DNA from: Rhynchonema sp. JSB1_4 | Lineage: Eukaryota > Nematoda > Chromadorea > Monhysterida > Xyalidae | Assembly (NCBI GenBank): GCA_030248065.1 | Contig: JASAMV010001056.1 | Span: 62,001 to 126,000, forward strand | Direction of reading: 5' to 3' | Length of the DNA stretch: 64,000 nucleotides | Shown: positions 37,401 to 49,320 of the stretch, piece by piece | Numbering within the stretch: position 1 is the first letter of the stretch | Layout of the letters: every line of letters begins with the position of its first letter | Position numbers and translations under genes: made by a program | The notes under the pieces: generated by a model | Database searches by the model: none | Told to the model about the DNA's origin: nothing | What the model saw: the letters and a program-made list of their open reading frames with translations, nothing else

Positions 37401-40400
37401 AAACATCGAATTGCTTGCTTTGTTTGCTCGGTTGACGGGTGTGTTCGATGCGCTACAGAATTATTTCGCATGTGAATTGTCAGTGAAGAGAAAGTCTGGT
37501 TGTGCTTAGCTGGCTGATTATCTGGGGGCACATGGCGGTACATCAATCAGGGTTTATTTTTCAAAATAGGCTAGTAGCAAAAGCTAGAAAAGTAAAAAAT
37601 TTAGTAGCTTTTTTCTGCTAAACTGCCCATTTACTAGCTTTTTTGGCCCAAATATAAAAATTTAGCAGCTTTTACGCTACTAAATTTGAAAACTTACCAG
37701 CTTTGGTTAAAGAAAAATCCATGACATCAATCAATTGCCGAAGCTCACAGCTCAGTATGTACTTGGTATGAGCATACTGTCGAATTCAGTAAAAAGTTGA
37801 CGTCACTGATCATGAAGATATGATGAAGATAACAACCAGCAACCAAAGCTCTAATATCGCACGATATTGTAACTCACAGATTAAAATACACTGCCACAAC
37901 CACAAAGAAACCAATGCATTATGTATGTAATCTACTCACATGCACACCAATGTAGCAAAATTACCAAAAAACAAAAAACCAACCTTCAAATATTTGATGG
38001 ATTCCTTGATGATGTCAATGTCGGGCGCTTCGATGCACTTGGCCAGAAATGACGCGATCGTGTCGTGCTCGGCTGCCATCGCGCGCGCGTGCAGACAGAT
38101 CTCCTGCAATTGGTGCTCAGTTGACTAGCTGATGTTTCATTATCACGTGATAATATCACTTGCACGTTCGACATATATTTTACCAATCAGTCCAAATCAA
38201 ACAGGGCTTCGTCTGATTTCAAATTTTTGAACCAGCTATTGGCTAGCATGGCAAATCTGACCGTCTAGCAGCCAGAGTGCTTAGATTAATAAAGGACACA
38301 ACCCGGTGGAAGCAAACCTGAAAATTCCTCCAACCAAATGGCCAGTAAACTAAAAAATCTCCCAGGCAATTTGAGATTCGATATCAATTCGGCTCAAAAA
38401 ATTCCCCAAATCGAAACAAACATACCAAATAACGAATGATACATGGCTGACTCACGTGTATGGCGATTCGTTTGATCTCCGGCTCCTGCTTCGCTTCGAA
38501 TCCGGCGTATTTCTCATCGGTGTACAGTCGGAAGCACCAGCCCGGCCGACACCGACCGGCGCGACCTTTTCGCTGTTCGGCATTGGACTTGGCGATCGCA
38601 GCCGGCTGCAGCTGACTGATGTGCGTGTCATGCGCGTAGCGCTTCTGCAAAATACACAAAATCATCAAGGTACAATTTGAACCAAGAAGCCCACGGGAAT
38701 AATTTTGATCGATTTACGCGAAGAAAGTGGAAATTTCACGCGCTCTTTACGCCCAACCTAATTGCGGGATGCACATAAAAATGAAGATGGAAAATTCTCC
38801 ACTTTTACGCTGGTCAATACAAGTGTTCATGACAAATTGTCAGATGCACATAAAAATGAAGATGCAAAATTGTCCACTTTTGCGCTGGTCAATATGCGAG
38901 TGTCAACATGACAAACAAGTCACGTGACTGAGACAGATCAACGTATGTGCTATAAAAGTTGAGACGCTGATAAAGGCAATGCGTTTTAACAACCACAACG
39001 ATACAAAAGAAAAAAACGTAGGTGACCTCTTTCACCAGACCGCAGTCGATGACGAACGCCACATCATTGATGGTCAGGCTGGCTTCGGCGATGTTGGTCG
39101 ATAGAATCTGAAATTATGCAAACATGAAACAACATCAACCTTTTATCATCCTGCATGGGCGCAGTGAGGTTGAATTCAGTGGTGTCGTTAGGGGGGGGGG
39201 GTGGGGGGTATGGGAAATTTTTCACTTTTGGAAAAAGCACGCCTAAGAAATGACTTTTTGACCCCGAGAAGTACCAAAATTGACCATTTTTCGCCTAAAA
39301 ATGTCAAAAATTGGTTGCTGCCGCAATAAATTTTGCCCCTGTTTTATGCACTTTTAGACCACTTTTGGTACTTTTTTGAAGATTTTTGGGGTCATTTTTT
39401 CAGAAACCCCGGGTATGGGAAATTTTTGGAGAAACCCCCCTGATATGGGAAATTTTTGATTTTTGGGGGTATGTATGGGAAATTTTTGGAAAATTGGGCT
39501 GGGTATGGGAAAATTTCGATTTCTCAACGACACCACTAGTTGAATTTACTGCAATTGAGGAAAGGCCCACACAGGGTGACTTGGATTCCGATAGGGTAGG
39601 GTGCGGTGCACTTACCAAGCTGCACATAAATAATTTTGACCCTTTTACTTTCCTTCATAGTGAAATCGACGCAATAAAATTTCCAACAAAACGAACAATG
39701 CGTAAACCCACGATTTTGCGACAGCCGGCCGGCGCTTTGTCGAACACATCATGCTGGTGTCGTTGGTCCACCTCGGAGTGGAGCACGTAGATCTGAAAAG
39801 CAGATTATTGCTTTGCGGCGGCATAAAATCGGAATTTCGAAATCACTGTCACAAGAAACGTGATTCCTTTGCAGTTCCATTTAATCATCAACAACACGCT
39901 CATAAATAAAGCACAGAATCAGCTGTCATGGACAATATCACAGCTGCGTGATTCTAACTAATCATTGGTCGATCCATGACCAATAGCATCACAATTCACA
40001 AACGGCAATCATAAACTGTTTCAAAAAAAGAAAATAACCGACAAAAGCGAAAACCATCACAAAACCCAACCTTGAATTCGAGCCGATGGCATTGCTGCTT
40101 GACTTCATCGGACGTCAATTGATTGCGCAGCTTTTGGATGTCGTCGTAGCCGGTCAAAAATACGAGAATCGCGCCTGAATTTCAGAGGCAGGTGACATAC
40201 GTACTTAGGTTGGTGATTCAGACAGAAACAACAAAACGCCGGACAAAAAAATTCGATAAGTGAGAATGACCGATTGAATCCAGCTACCACCAAAGCCTAA
40301 GATTCTGACGTTTGAAAAACCGAATTTCCCGTCCCAGACCTGAACAGTAGGGTAACAGGGATGTCGGGTGTCGAAAATGGAATTCAGTAAATAAGCCAAA

Positions 40401-43400
40401 AAATTGCATCAAAGTCTTGTCTGTTTTTGGTTCAAACAACTAGATCTCGGGTATTGGGTATTTTTAGAACTGTCAGGTGTCGAGTTTTTTTCCGAGATCT
40501 TGGGTACTTCCAGTTCCAGACGTCGGGTGTCGCTTCCCCCACCAAAGGTGGTACTGGGAGGGGTCCCCCAAATTCATCTACCTATCGTCAACAAATTCTG
40601 GGAACAATCTATCTATCGTCAACGTCAACAACTATCGACCCTAAAATGGATATTTTTGACTCAAAGTGGCTCAAAATCAGTAGTTTTTACCCCAAAATAG
40701 GCAAAAATTGGGCGCTACGCGCGAATTTAGTGCATCGAAGTCCATTTTCATTGGGATTTACACATTATTACCTACTTAATGCACAAAACTATACCTTGAT
40801 TTTTGGCTACCCCCACCATCTGTCGATCGTCAACAAGTTTGGGTCGACCCCCCAGATTTCGGACCTGGGTCATCTATCTATCGTCAACACATTTCGGGTC
40901 CCAATCTATCTATCGTCAACACCCTGGCCAAGTACTACACTGCCCCCCGCCCCCTCCGACCTCCAGCCCCACCGAGGAGGATGTCAGAACTCTACACCCA
41001 CCGCCGAATTCCACCAAAAGATCTTTTCACCATGTTCGAAATCTAAAAAAGCTCACCTTCGGTATTGGAATTGTTCAGATAGACGGCCAGACTGGTCACC
41101 AGATCGAAATCGACGCGATCCACAAATTGTGCCACTTGACGCGACGATTCGTACCGATTGAGCCGATCGTGCGACGCGATCGTGTCGCCGATTCGCCTGA
41201 AATCGAACAATCATGTTGACCAGTCCGGTGCTCCTCAACTTGGTCACTGGGACTCGATGCTTTGGTATAACCACTTGAACATGATGATTACTTCGATTTT
41301 TGCTGATATCTCACGAATTTAGGTTCACACGACTGACAAACTGATTAAGGCTATCACAGACAGTGGAAAATAACCGAAATAATATACATATTTCAAGTGC
41401 AAATATTAGTGACGCGCTCAATGTGACAGTGATACCGGACGATCCGAAATGTTCAGCTGCTCCGGTGGTGACTACACAGACACCCTCTTCAAACAAATCT
41501 AACTGATGTTTCATAGTTTTGGTACAAATGCCAATACTTGAAAGTGACAAAAAATCCCAGACCAAACTGACCCAGGCGTGATCACCATGGGGTCGAACCA
41601 AGGCGGCAGCTCGAAATCGATGTCGGCCGGCATCGACGGTGGCTCTCTGCAGCGGAAAGGATCAGAATTTTATTTTTCCGAGAAAAAAAAGAGCAGTAAA
41701 ATATTATCTAACTTTTCATTTTCCTTATTGTTGTTGTTGCCGGTATTGTTGTTGTTGTTGATGTTGTTCTTGTTGGTGTTGTTGTTGTGTCCACTGGTCG
41801 CACATATGCCCTCGTCTTCGTCCGAATCATCGAGCAGCTCGATATCGCCCGCCTCACCACCCCACTCGTAATCGGGGGCTGCAAATGCAAAAAATATAAA
41901 AATACAGTCGAGACTCGTCATAACTATGTTTCCGGGACAAACAAGTAGTAGACCTACGACGAACTAATGCATATGGCGAATCCAGTACTTAATTTTATAC
42001 TGTGCCGAAGAGCGAAGAAACGTACACAGAATCACCTGGGCACAAGAAATTTTTTGGACAAGCCAAAAAGTATGCAAACTCGAATTTATACCTGCTATAG
42101 CGAATATACCTATAACGGATTTCGACTGTATCATAAAATAAACTGAAAAATTGTAAATAACTGCGAGTTGAGTTGGCAGGCATCAACATACTGACTACCA
42201 CCACAGCAAAATCATTGTGTTTGTTCGAAGGGCATGATAACAAGCAAAGGTAAATGGCCACAGAATAAAATGTTGCTCACAAGCAAAAGAAAATGAGACT
42301 GGCTTTCGTCTCAGTCCACCCATTTTTTTATTTCACAAATAAGAAACAAAAATTACAAGCAAGAAAATTACACTCACACGTCGCAACATTGGCGGCAGGC
42401 GGCTGCTCGGCATTTTTGGGCACGTAATTCATCCTAAATCGAGATAAGTAGCTAATTGACAGTAAGATAAAAATACAGAATGAAACTAAATAAAGATGGA
42501 TAATTTAACAGTATCAAAACTTACATTGTCAGCACTTCGGGCAGATAGAACACGTCCACGTTGAACATTTTGCCCGGCACTGAAACATTAGAGCAACAGT
42601 GATTTCGGACGCGTTTAGAGCAAGTGAAAATACTCCACTCCGTTATACTTGCGGGCCGAGAAAACATTCTTCCAAGTGGCAACTGTTGGGAAAAACGGTT
42701 TTTTGGCCAAAAATTTCCGAGAAAGTTTCCAAAGTCGCGAAATGAGGTTGCCAAAACATACGTAAATCGGTGCTAATCAGTTTAAAATCAGCATTTATTA
42801 ACCTCCAAGTGCGTTTATAGCCTGTCGCAGACCATTGCCCGACAAAATTTTCTAAAAACAGTTTTTTCCCAAACAATATATTTTGCGGATAATACGCAAG
42901 TTTACATTCCGTTCCTCACAACCAAATCGGTGGTGCATCGCACGCGTTCACCGTCTAACATCTCACAAAACATCCGAATTCGAACCGCGCACTTCCCATG
43001 ACATCCTACAAGTGCTTAGCGCTGCTGCACGCCAAACAAAACCAAACAAAAACCCCTTCCACCCCTCATCAACCCACCAACCTTTGACATGCGCGACGTT
43101 CACAAAGTATTGTCGAAACAGGTCGATGTTGGCTTCGATGGTGGCGCTCATCAGGATGATCTTCAGCGACGGACACGTCGACTGTTGCAGCTCGCGCAAC
43201 ACCGATAGTAGGTAGTCCGTGTCCATGTCGCGCTCGTGCACTTCGTCCTGCAATCAAATGCAAGAGAAAATTAATGCAATTGAGCGCGAGAGAAATTTCG
43301 AATCTCTCTTCAGCCACCGGAATCAGGCTTGCTGACCGGTTCAGTATGATCTCGGTCCTGCCCTGATTAGGTTACGTGACTGGTTGAATGAGACAAATCA

Positions 43401-46400
43401 AGTCTTGGTGATGCCACCGCTTTGAGCAAGTTTGAAAGTTGTTCCCAAACAGCGGACAAACGGTTTTTACGCCGACGGTTGGCTTGTCGAAAATACGGTC
43501 AACAAAATTTCCCAAAACATACAGGATCATGCACCCAGAAATGAAAAAGCAGGCCATGCCTTCGCCCTGTTGGCACACCGTAAATCGCAAATAAAACAAA
43601 AAATACGGAATTAAAAAAAACACCAACCAAAAAGACGTGCGTAATGTTGGTCATTTTCTTGTCCTTGATCGTTCGCAACAATACGCCCGGAGTGCAGAAC
43701 GTCAGGATGGTGTTGTTTCCGAGCCTGCAAGAAAATAGTCGTTATCAACACACAGGTTGGAGTAAAAAAACACATCGCATTGCACATTTGAAAGATCAAG
43801 ATAAATATGAAAACGAAAGAAACATGAGCCGCTCAGATACGGTGACTCGCGACATGCTATCGTCTGCTCAGCTGACAGATGTTTCACAGCAAAATTAAAA
43901 AAAGAGGAGAGAGAGAGCTTCAATGAACAGAAAACCAGCGCGCACATACAACCAAACACTTCAACAAAACCAGCGTTTCATTATTTCAAGTGAAACAAGA
44001 TTTCAGGCACCAAACTATCAGCTTTCAGATTAGGTACATAAAAGGTTGCAAAATTCTACCCCAAAACTTCACATCCCTGTCGTCCACAACTTGCAGCTGC
44101 CCTGCACGTCAGGATGGCACCCAAACTAAGCAAAGAACCCTGTCCCAAACCCACTTTCGCTTCAATCGAATGTGGTATCCGACCGTGTCACCGACTTGTT
44201 CGCCTCGTTCCTCGGCCACGCGTTCCGCTACGGACACAGCGGGCAAACGACGTGGCTGCGTGCACACGATACGAATTGGCTGGTTGTTGTGCGTGGCATT
44301 CTCCAGTAGGTACTGCGGCACCTGGCAAATAAAATGGGTTTCAATGTAGGTTTTTAGGTGCCGAGTTCTGTCAGATTTGTGCCGAAAAATACACTGGCTG
44401 GCACAGCCAACCACGACGATATTTTTCAGACAATATTATGTCCATTCAATAATAATACTAAATGCAAACATGCGACAACTATTCTTTTCTTGGACGACAT
44501 GCGTCAATCATCTTACAATTATGCCATTTTCACAATTTCTAGAACCACAATGACTGCACACTTGTGTGTCCAGGATAGTGTGGTGCTGACTGTTATCATG
44601 CCTATTGATAAATTCGACAAATCGCCGCTGGCTGATTATTTTTGAACCTTCCTCACGTTGAAACATGAGTCAAAACAACCAGCACCAAACACGGCACAAT
44701 GATTGCGCTTCAAGCAGGGGCGCTAGTCAGGTCACAGACAGAAGAACTCAAACGAACGATCAACAAACAAGGAGAAAGAAAGAACAACCGTCAATCAAAA
44801 CAAAACAAGCACCCAACCTAGCCAGCCCGCAACCAACCTGGGTCGACTTGCCCGTGCCGGTGCCACCTTCGATGATGGTGTTCGCGTTGGACTGAATCGT
44901 GTCGATGATGTGTTTCTTGTATTGATTGATCGGCAGGGCGGCACGCTGCTCTCCCAGGCTCGCGGCTATGACGCCTCAAACAAACAAAATCAAACATGAT
45001 ATAGTGAATGCGCAGGGACGGTCTTTAAGGTAAAGGGGGAGACGATCGACAGGTGTTCCGGTCGGTCACCCATGAGGAATATATTCGTAGATTTGACACA
45101 AAAATATGACAAAAACTAAAGGCAAACTACGCGAACACGAGCCCGATTTCGAAGGTGGTGTCTGGTGTGAATTCAAAACGAATAGAAAGAGAAAATCATC
45201 ATGCTCCGCTTTGTATTTTTCAACGTGTAACATTTCCCAAATCAGCAGCCACGTATGAATGTTTCACTATTCTGCCAGCTGCGAAATCGCGCTCGTGTTG
45301 GCGTAGTTTGCCTTTACATGTTGTGCAGTACGTATGAAGTTTCCCAAAAGTGGACCAGTCCAAAGACAAATGTTGTACTTGGACGGAAACCAGCATGAAA
45401 AACTAAAACCACCAATGAAACCCACAACCACCAACCGGGCGGCGGGGGCACGCGTTCGGGGAGCGGCGGAAGTCGTTGCGAGTTCCAGAACGCCTGCTCC
45501 TCGCCCATACCTGAAACAGCAAAATCGAACATTTCGCATCATCAACAAACGTATTCGCGCACCAAAAAACTGAAAATTGAGCAAGAAAAAATTCAAAAAC
45601 GATAATCAAATCAAAACCAACCGTGACATTTCGCCAACGACTCCAGAATGTCGTGGTCGGGTTGGATCGGCGGGAAACTGGCCACCAGATTCATCACGCA
45701 GTCCAGCTCGTCGATCGCCAGTTCGAATTGCTGCGCAAAGAGAAAATTGGTACATATCGCAGTCGGTGATTTGTTTATCTCCGATCGGCCACGTGATTTT
45801 GAGGTGTACATACAATTACGTTTGTTTTACGCTGGTCAAACATAACTGCCGCGACATTTTGCGTGGCACGCACCGTTCTGTCCCCAGCAATTGCCAAATA
45901 ATAGCAAGTTTCACACGCATCCTGCCAGAAACGCTATTCAGCGAGTTTGCACTCTGCCAGTGAAGAATAACAAACCGCCCGACTTGTGTCATAAAACTAC
46001 GACACGCACTTCAACGATGGAATGAAGCGCGAGCATCAACTTTCTTACGACTTGAAACATCAATTTCGCAAGCGTGAATCACCAACAGATATTTTGGTCA
46101 TCGGATATCTGGTGACAATAACTGAACTTGCATGCCCCTAGTCAATCCTGCCTGACAACTTTGAAAGAAAAAACAAAACCAACTTGGTCGTTCAGCTGAT
46201 CGACTTCGTCTGCCAGTTGGTCCTTCTTCTTGTTTCTGGCGTGCCGATGACTGAACACCATGAAACGTTTGCGCTCGTCAGTGCTGCAAACAGTTACAAT
46301 GTTCAAGTCGCATAAAATCTATGGAATAAAATGAAAAATAAAATTTTCGTGAAAAGCCGCATTTACACACATGCAACAAACAAACAAATTGATAAAATAT

Positions 46401-47973
46401 TTATCACAAAGCTCACCCGCCACGACTGCGACAAGCCAAATTCAGCTTTCGAGCGAATTGGTGCAGTTCGGATCGATTGTATTTGTTGACCCCGGGCGGC
46501 AGATGGAGCTCTGTAAAAAAGACTATTTTTGTCAGCAGAAGTAAAATTACAAAATATCCAAAATCAAAATAGTAAAAAGCACCAACCGCACGCGGGGTTT
46601 CCGTCTTTCTTGAATTGTTTCACGATGTCCATCAGATGTTTCAGTGGCACTTTGTACGCGCTATCAAGCGGCCGCACAATCTCAAAATCGGTGTGGTCTG
46701 TAACCAAGCGACAAGCACAATTTATTGAATATTGAACAATTTTAGAAAATTACTGCTGACAAACACAGTCAAAATGAATGACTGGAATGAGTCCGACATG
46801 AAACAGTGCCGAATTGTTGTGGGCCCAGCCAAGAAGATCTCCACACATTTTGTGTATCAAGACAAGCAAAACCAGCTAGAAAAGCATTCTGGCTGCTATT
46901 TTTGAAACAAGATTGAAGAAAAAACATTCATTTGCTCTCGCCCTCGCGACCAGTGTAGTTCCTGGGGCGGGGGGGAGGGGGTCCCCCTCGGGTAGTGCCA
47001 AAATACCAATAGAAACACCGCTATTATTGCATAACTGTGGGTTTTGGTAAACGTCGCGCGTGATTTTTTGAAATGGCCATTGAGTACTGCGCGCAGTGAT
47101 GTGGTTGGGGGCGGGGGGGGGGTATGGGGGGTATTACCCCCCCCCCCCCCAACTGCTAGGTAGCTTTCTTGCTCCGGAACCCATACCCCCCCCAAACTGG
47201 CTAGCTAGCTTTCTTGCTCCGGTCACCAAGTAAAAAAAGTGTTGATTTTAGTGCCAAAATGACCATTTTATGGGCCAAAATGGTCAAATTCGTTCAATTT
47301 TTCTCACACATGCACAAAAACACGCATTTTAAGGCTTATTTTAGCATAATTTCGACCAATTTTTATACCCCTGTTTTTGACTTCTGGACCAATACCCCCC
47401 CAAATCTGGGTACCCGGCTAGCTAGCTAGCTTTCTTGCGCCGGACCCCTCCAGCTAGCTAGCTTTCTTGCTCCGACCAACTACATCACTGACTGCGCGCA
47501 ACAATTTTTTTCATAAAAAATTTGCACTATTGTTGTGTCATGCAATGTGAAAACAGCTCCCACCTACATTTTAAAGTTCTTTTCTGTTCGCAAAACAATA
47601 AATATCTGCAGAGCTGTTTTTGCGAACTGCTTCTTAATAGCGAAAAATGTAATACCCGATCCCTTGGAAAAACATGCCGATACCCGATACTTTTTGGGTG
47701 GCGTTACCCAATACCTTCCGATCCCTACTCGCGATTCGCGACTATGACCACAACAGCCAAGATCACAATTGACAAACACAAAAAGAAATAAAAATCCCTC
47801 CCCGAACCGTCATAGTCCAGGTCGTCATCGATCACCGAGCTCGAACCGACGATGTCGCCGAACCCAAACTGCGAGACGGCCAACTGTCGGGAGCTGCAGG
47901 CGTCGGATGCGGACGGCTGTTGTGTGGATGGTGGTGGGCCGAAGCCGAATTGGGGCGGTGGTAGATTGGACAT
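28492..47973 (-). CDS. R3H-DEVH RNA helicase, YTHDC2-like, no YTH seen
   Basis: I joined 39 exons in consistent phase to 1519 codons: 47973-47808, 46697-46587, 46510-46417, 46283-46184, 45730-45622, 45510-45436, 44974-44838, 44321-44155, 43724-43628, 43247-43082, 42579-42525, 42433-42378, 41878-41713, 41646-41572, 41196-41057, 40174-40071, 39792-39712, 39107-39027, 38644-38456, 38103-37984, 37397-37232, 36113-36005, 35782-35684, 35017-34838, 34046-33967, 33753-33611, 33059-32989, 32708-32609, 32535-32437, 31969-31810, 31284-31159, 31090-31004, 30865-30789, 30363-30216, 29801-29689, 29609-29523, 29380-29276, 29017-28901 and 28695-28492. An R3H-like domain spans about residues 60-155. The helicase core shows Walker [10 protein letters not shown] (about 255), TQPRR, DEVH (353), SAT (386), an Asn-rich acidic insert (445-500) where YTHDC2 has ankyrin repeats, [10 protein letters not shown] (about 636) and QRKGRAGR (684). 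Helicase-associated and OB-like regions follow. The tail is Gln/Pro/Ser-rich with two poly-Gln runs and ends in GFGRGKGLP. Family members unwind RNA 3' to 5' and act in germline mRNA control. I see no YTH domain. The first join (47808 to 46697) is the least certain. Confidence 0.85.
29835..29945. mobile_element. short GGGTGTCGGG word element
   Basis: The ends are GGGATTGGGCATTATCGGGT and ...ACCCGATCCC, with ATCGGGTGTCGGG-type words between. It lies in a helicase intron. Related elements are at about 40340-40530 and 61537-62000. Confidence 0.5.
33795..33890. repeat. AAAAACGTTTTT word repeat
   Basis: Alternating A- and T-runs around CG/CCCG (AAAAAACCGTTTTTT, GAAAAAAAACGTTTTTT) form a dispersed low-complexity element in a helicase intron. 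A longer relative lies at 59205-59560 in the ASH2 gene. Confidence 0.5.
34231..34650. mobile_element. GGCAAACTAC MITE, copy 2, split by another element
   Basis: The left end AAAGGCAAACTACGCC and the inner CCCGATTTCGGAGGTG are matched by an inverted CCTCCGAAATCGAGCACGTG near 34618-34637. The inverted repeat at 34436-34569 has inserted into it. It lies in a helicase intron. Confidence 0.6.
34436..34569. mobile_element. 134-bp inverted-repeat element
   Basis: The arms GCCACTTTATACTTTGTCGC and its complement continue through CAACATTTTCTTGCGCGCTG for about 60 bp each. The direct repeat TACTGGCTCA lies near both sides (34411-34420 and 34573-34582). It is nested in the GGCAAAC element. Confidence 0.65.
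35069..35256. mobile_element. GGCAAACTAC MITE, copy 3
   Basis: The ends are AAGGCAAACTACACCAGCAC and the inverted GTGTTGGTGTAGTTTGCC, with matched CGAGCTCGATTTCGAAG inside. TA precedes the left end. It is helicase-intronic. Confidence 0.75.
36353..37153. mobile_element. 801-bp element of TCGGTGTCGG words, TA target duplication
   Basis: The ends are GGGATCGGCGTCGGTGTCGG and the inverted GACCGACGCCGATCCC, with TA outside each (36351-36352 and 37154-37155). Repeats of GTCGG fill the first and last 120 bases, and an AT-rich centre has no coding sequence. It occupies a helicase intron and separates HA2 exons. Confidence 0.75.
37560..37715. repeat. TAGCAGCTTTT word repeat
   Basis: Variants of TTTAGTAGCTTTT and AGCAGCTTTTACGC recur in direct and inverted orientation over about 150 bases in a helicase intron. 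No clear ends were found. Confidence 0.4.
39177..39538. mobile_element. 362-bp hAT-like MITE with GGGTATGGGAAATTTTTGG words
   Basis: The left end is CAGTGGTGTCGTT and the right end AACGACACCACTA. The 8-bp direct repeat GTTGAATT lies outside both (39169-39176 and 39539-39546), a hAT signature. The interior repeats TATGGGAAATTTTTGGA. It lies in a helicase intron. Confidence 0.8.
40340..40960. repeat. word-repeat region, TCGGGTGTCG then TATCTATCGTCAAC
   Basis: The first part repeats TCGGGTGTCG. The second repeats ATCTATCTATCGTCAAC at least five times and ends in AGTACTACACTG, which resembles the CAGTGTAGT hAT end. No matching left end was found. It lies between helicase exons. Confidence 0.45.
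41905..42128. mobile_element. 224-bp pogo/Tigger-like MITE, TA target duplication
   Basis: The left end CAGTCGAGACTCGTCATAAC and the inverted right end TATAACGGATTTCGACTG resemble pogo/Tigger termini. TA flanks both sides (41903-41904 and 42129-42130). It lies in a helicase intron. Confidence 0.7.
45119..45314. mobile_element. GGCAAACTAC MITE, copy 4, TA target duplication
   Basis: AAGGCAAACTACGCGAACAC and the inverted GTGTTGGCGTAGTTTGCCTT are perfect over most of 25 bases, with TA on both sides (45117-45118 and 45315-45316). This is the best-preserved copy and defines the family as probably Tc1/mariner-like. Confidence 0.8.
46949..47020. mobile_element. truncated hAT-like end
   Basis: CAGTGTAGTTCCTGGGG followed by G-rich sequence matches the left end of the 50805 element. 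A matching right end was not found. Confidence 0.45.
47094..47490. mobile_element. 397-bp hAT-like MITE
   Basis: The ends CAGTGATGTGGTTGG and CCAACTACATCACTG are nearly exact complements. The 8-bp repeat ACTGCGCG lies outside both (47086-47093 and 47491-47498). Interior words include GCTAGCTTTCTTGCTCCGG. It sits in the first helicase intron. Confidence 0.85.
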
Positions 47974-49320
47974 TATTGGAATTGGTTGGGCAGGTATTGA
48001 TTGATTGATCAGATTTTCGGGCGCGCTGCTTTACTCTTGCCTTTCTTCGGTTTCTTATTTCTTCTCAAATTTGGCGCGATGGTCTTGCTCACTCTTTAAT
48101 CAATTTGCTGATTCGCTGTATGCCTAAAAAATAGTGGAAGGGTTTTAGCATTTGTTACGCATGAGGCACATATCACGCAGCAAGATCAACATAATAAAAA
48201 AGCGTGAACGCCGAGTAAAAACGGAGACAAAAGGCGGCCTTCCTTTGACATGCAGGGCATCTGGTATTGACATCGCTTTGAGGGCATTGCACTAACTACT
48301 CGACAAACCAACCAATCAAGGAAGACAAAATAGTGGACGGAATTTTCAGCGACGCGAATAAACTGGCTTATGGATCCCACTGGCCCGATGCCAGAACACT
48401 GATTGTCAAAGGAACGACAAAGTAAAGTATTCAAGTGAGTGCTGTCGCAGTGTGGTGGCTACCTTGGCGGGGCAGGTGGGGTACACAGTAGTGTACCACA
48501 CAACTTTTTTCGGGTGCCTATTTTTTGTGCTGTAAGTACTGCAATTTGTTGCACTTTTGGGGCCGTAAGTGTGGACCGGTCGACCGCTGACCGTAGGTTT
48601 GGGCCACGGTCGTGGGAATTATCCGCTGGCTGTAACCGCGCACGCTATCGGCAACAGGTTACGGTAGCTATGTTGACGTGTTGAATCTGCCGCAGGTAAA
48701 ACCTACGGTCAACGGTTGACCGGTCCACACTAACCGTTCCCGCACTTTTAAGGGTTTTCGGGTCGAAATTTGGGCATTTTTGACCGAAAAATGGGCATTT
48801 TGAGGGTAAGAATATGGACGGGCAGGTACCAAGGCCGGGCGGGCAGGGTACAGGGTGGGGGCGGGTAGGGGGTTGTGTACCAGGTTTGGGTGGGTAGGGT
48901 ACGAGTGGGGGACCACCTCCCCCAGCCACAGCACTGATCCAAGTAAAAAAGCACACACAATACATGCGCACAAGTCACACAAAATTGTGAAATATTTCAC
49001 CACCATGGTAAGACAGCAGTAAATGTCATAAACGAAACAAACATGAAATTGAAATCATCGATAAAGGTAGCGCCCTGGTGACAAGGCAGACTTGATTAAT
49101 CAAACAAGTCCAGGAATCGGCCAAACAAACGCAACTAACTTGATTATCGCTGACATTTTATTGGTGCTGAAATGAATGGTGTGAAGACAGATAAACGAGT
49201 GAACATGTTTGACGAGAAAGCTAGCTAGCAAGCACAATTACAACGCACATTATGAAACCAAACAAAATTGACATAAAGCAAACAAACGCGAAACATTTGC
49301 AACAAATCCATCCATTGTTG
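47974..49320. other. intergenic between SNRNP27 and helicase
   Basis: The 1.35 kb holds no gene I can support. At about 48540-48740 an inverted pair (GTGGACCGGTCGACCGCTGACCG and its complement) marks another small palindromic element. GGGTACCAGG-type G-rich words follow at 48820-48920. The two flanking genes share a strand, but the gap is long for an operon. Confidence 0.5.

Noticed and set aside
40427..41161. 244-codon plus-strand open frame, the longest in the window
   Set aside because: It runs through a word-repeat region and then antisense through helicase exon 41057-41196; repeated translated words explain its length.
41578..41871. Plus-strand open frame with a long Leu-rich, membrane-like stretch
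   Set aside because: It is the antisense of the Asn-rich helicase exon 41713-41878 (AAC/AAT repeats read as GTT/ATT); splice phases support the minus strand.
47974..49320. SNRNP27 and helicase as a trans-spliced operon
   Set aside because: The 1.35-kb gap is long for an operon and no spliced-leader acceptor could be singled out.
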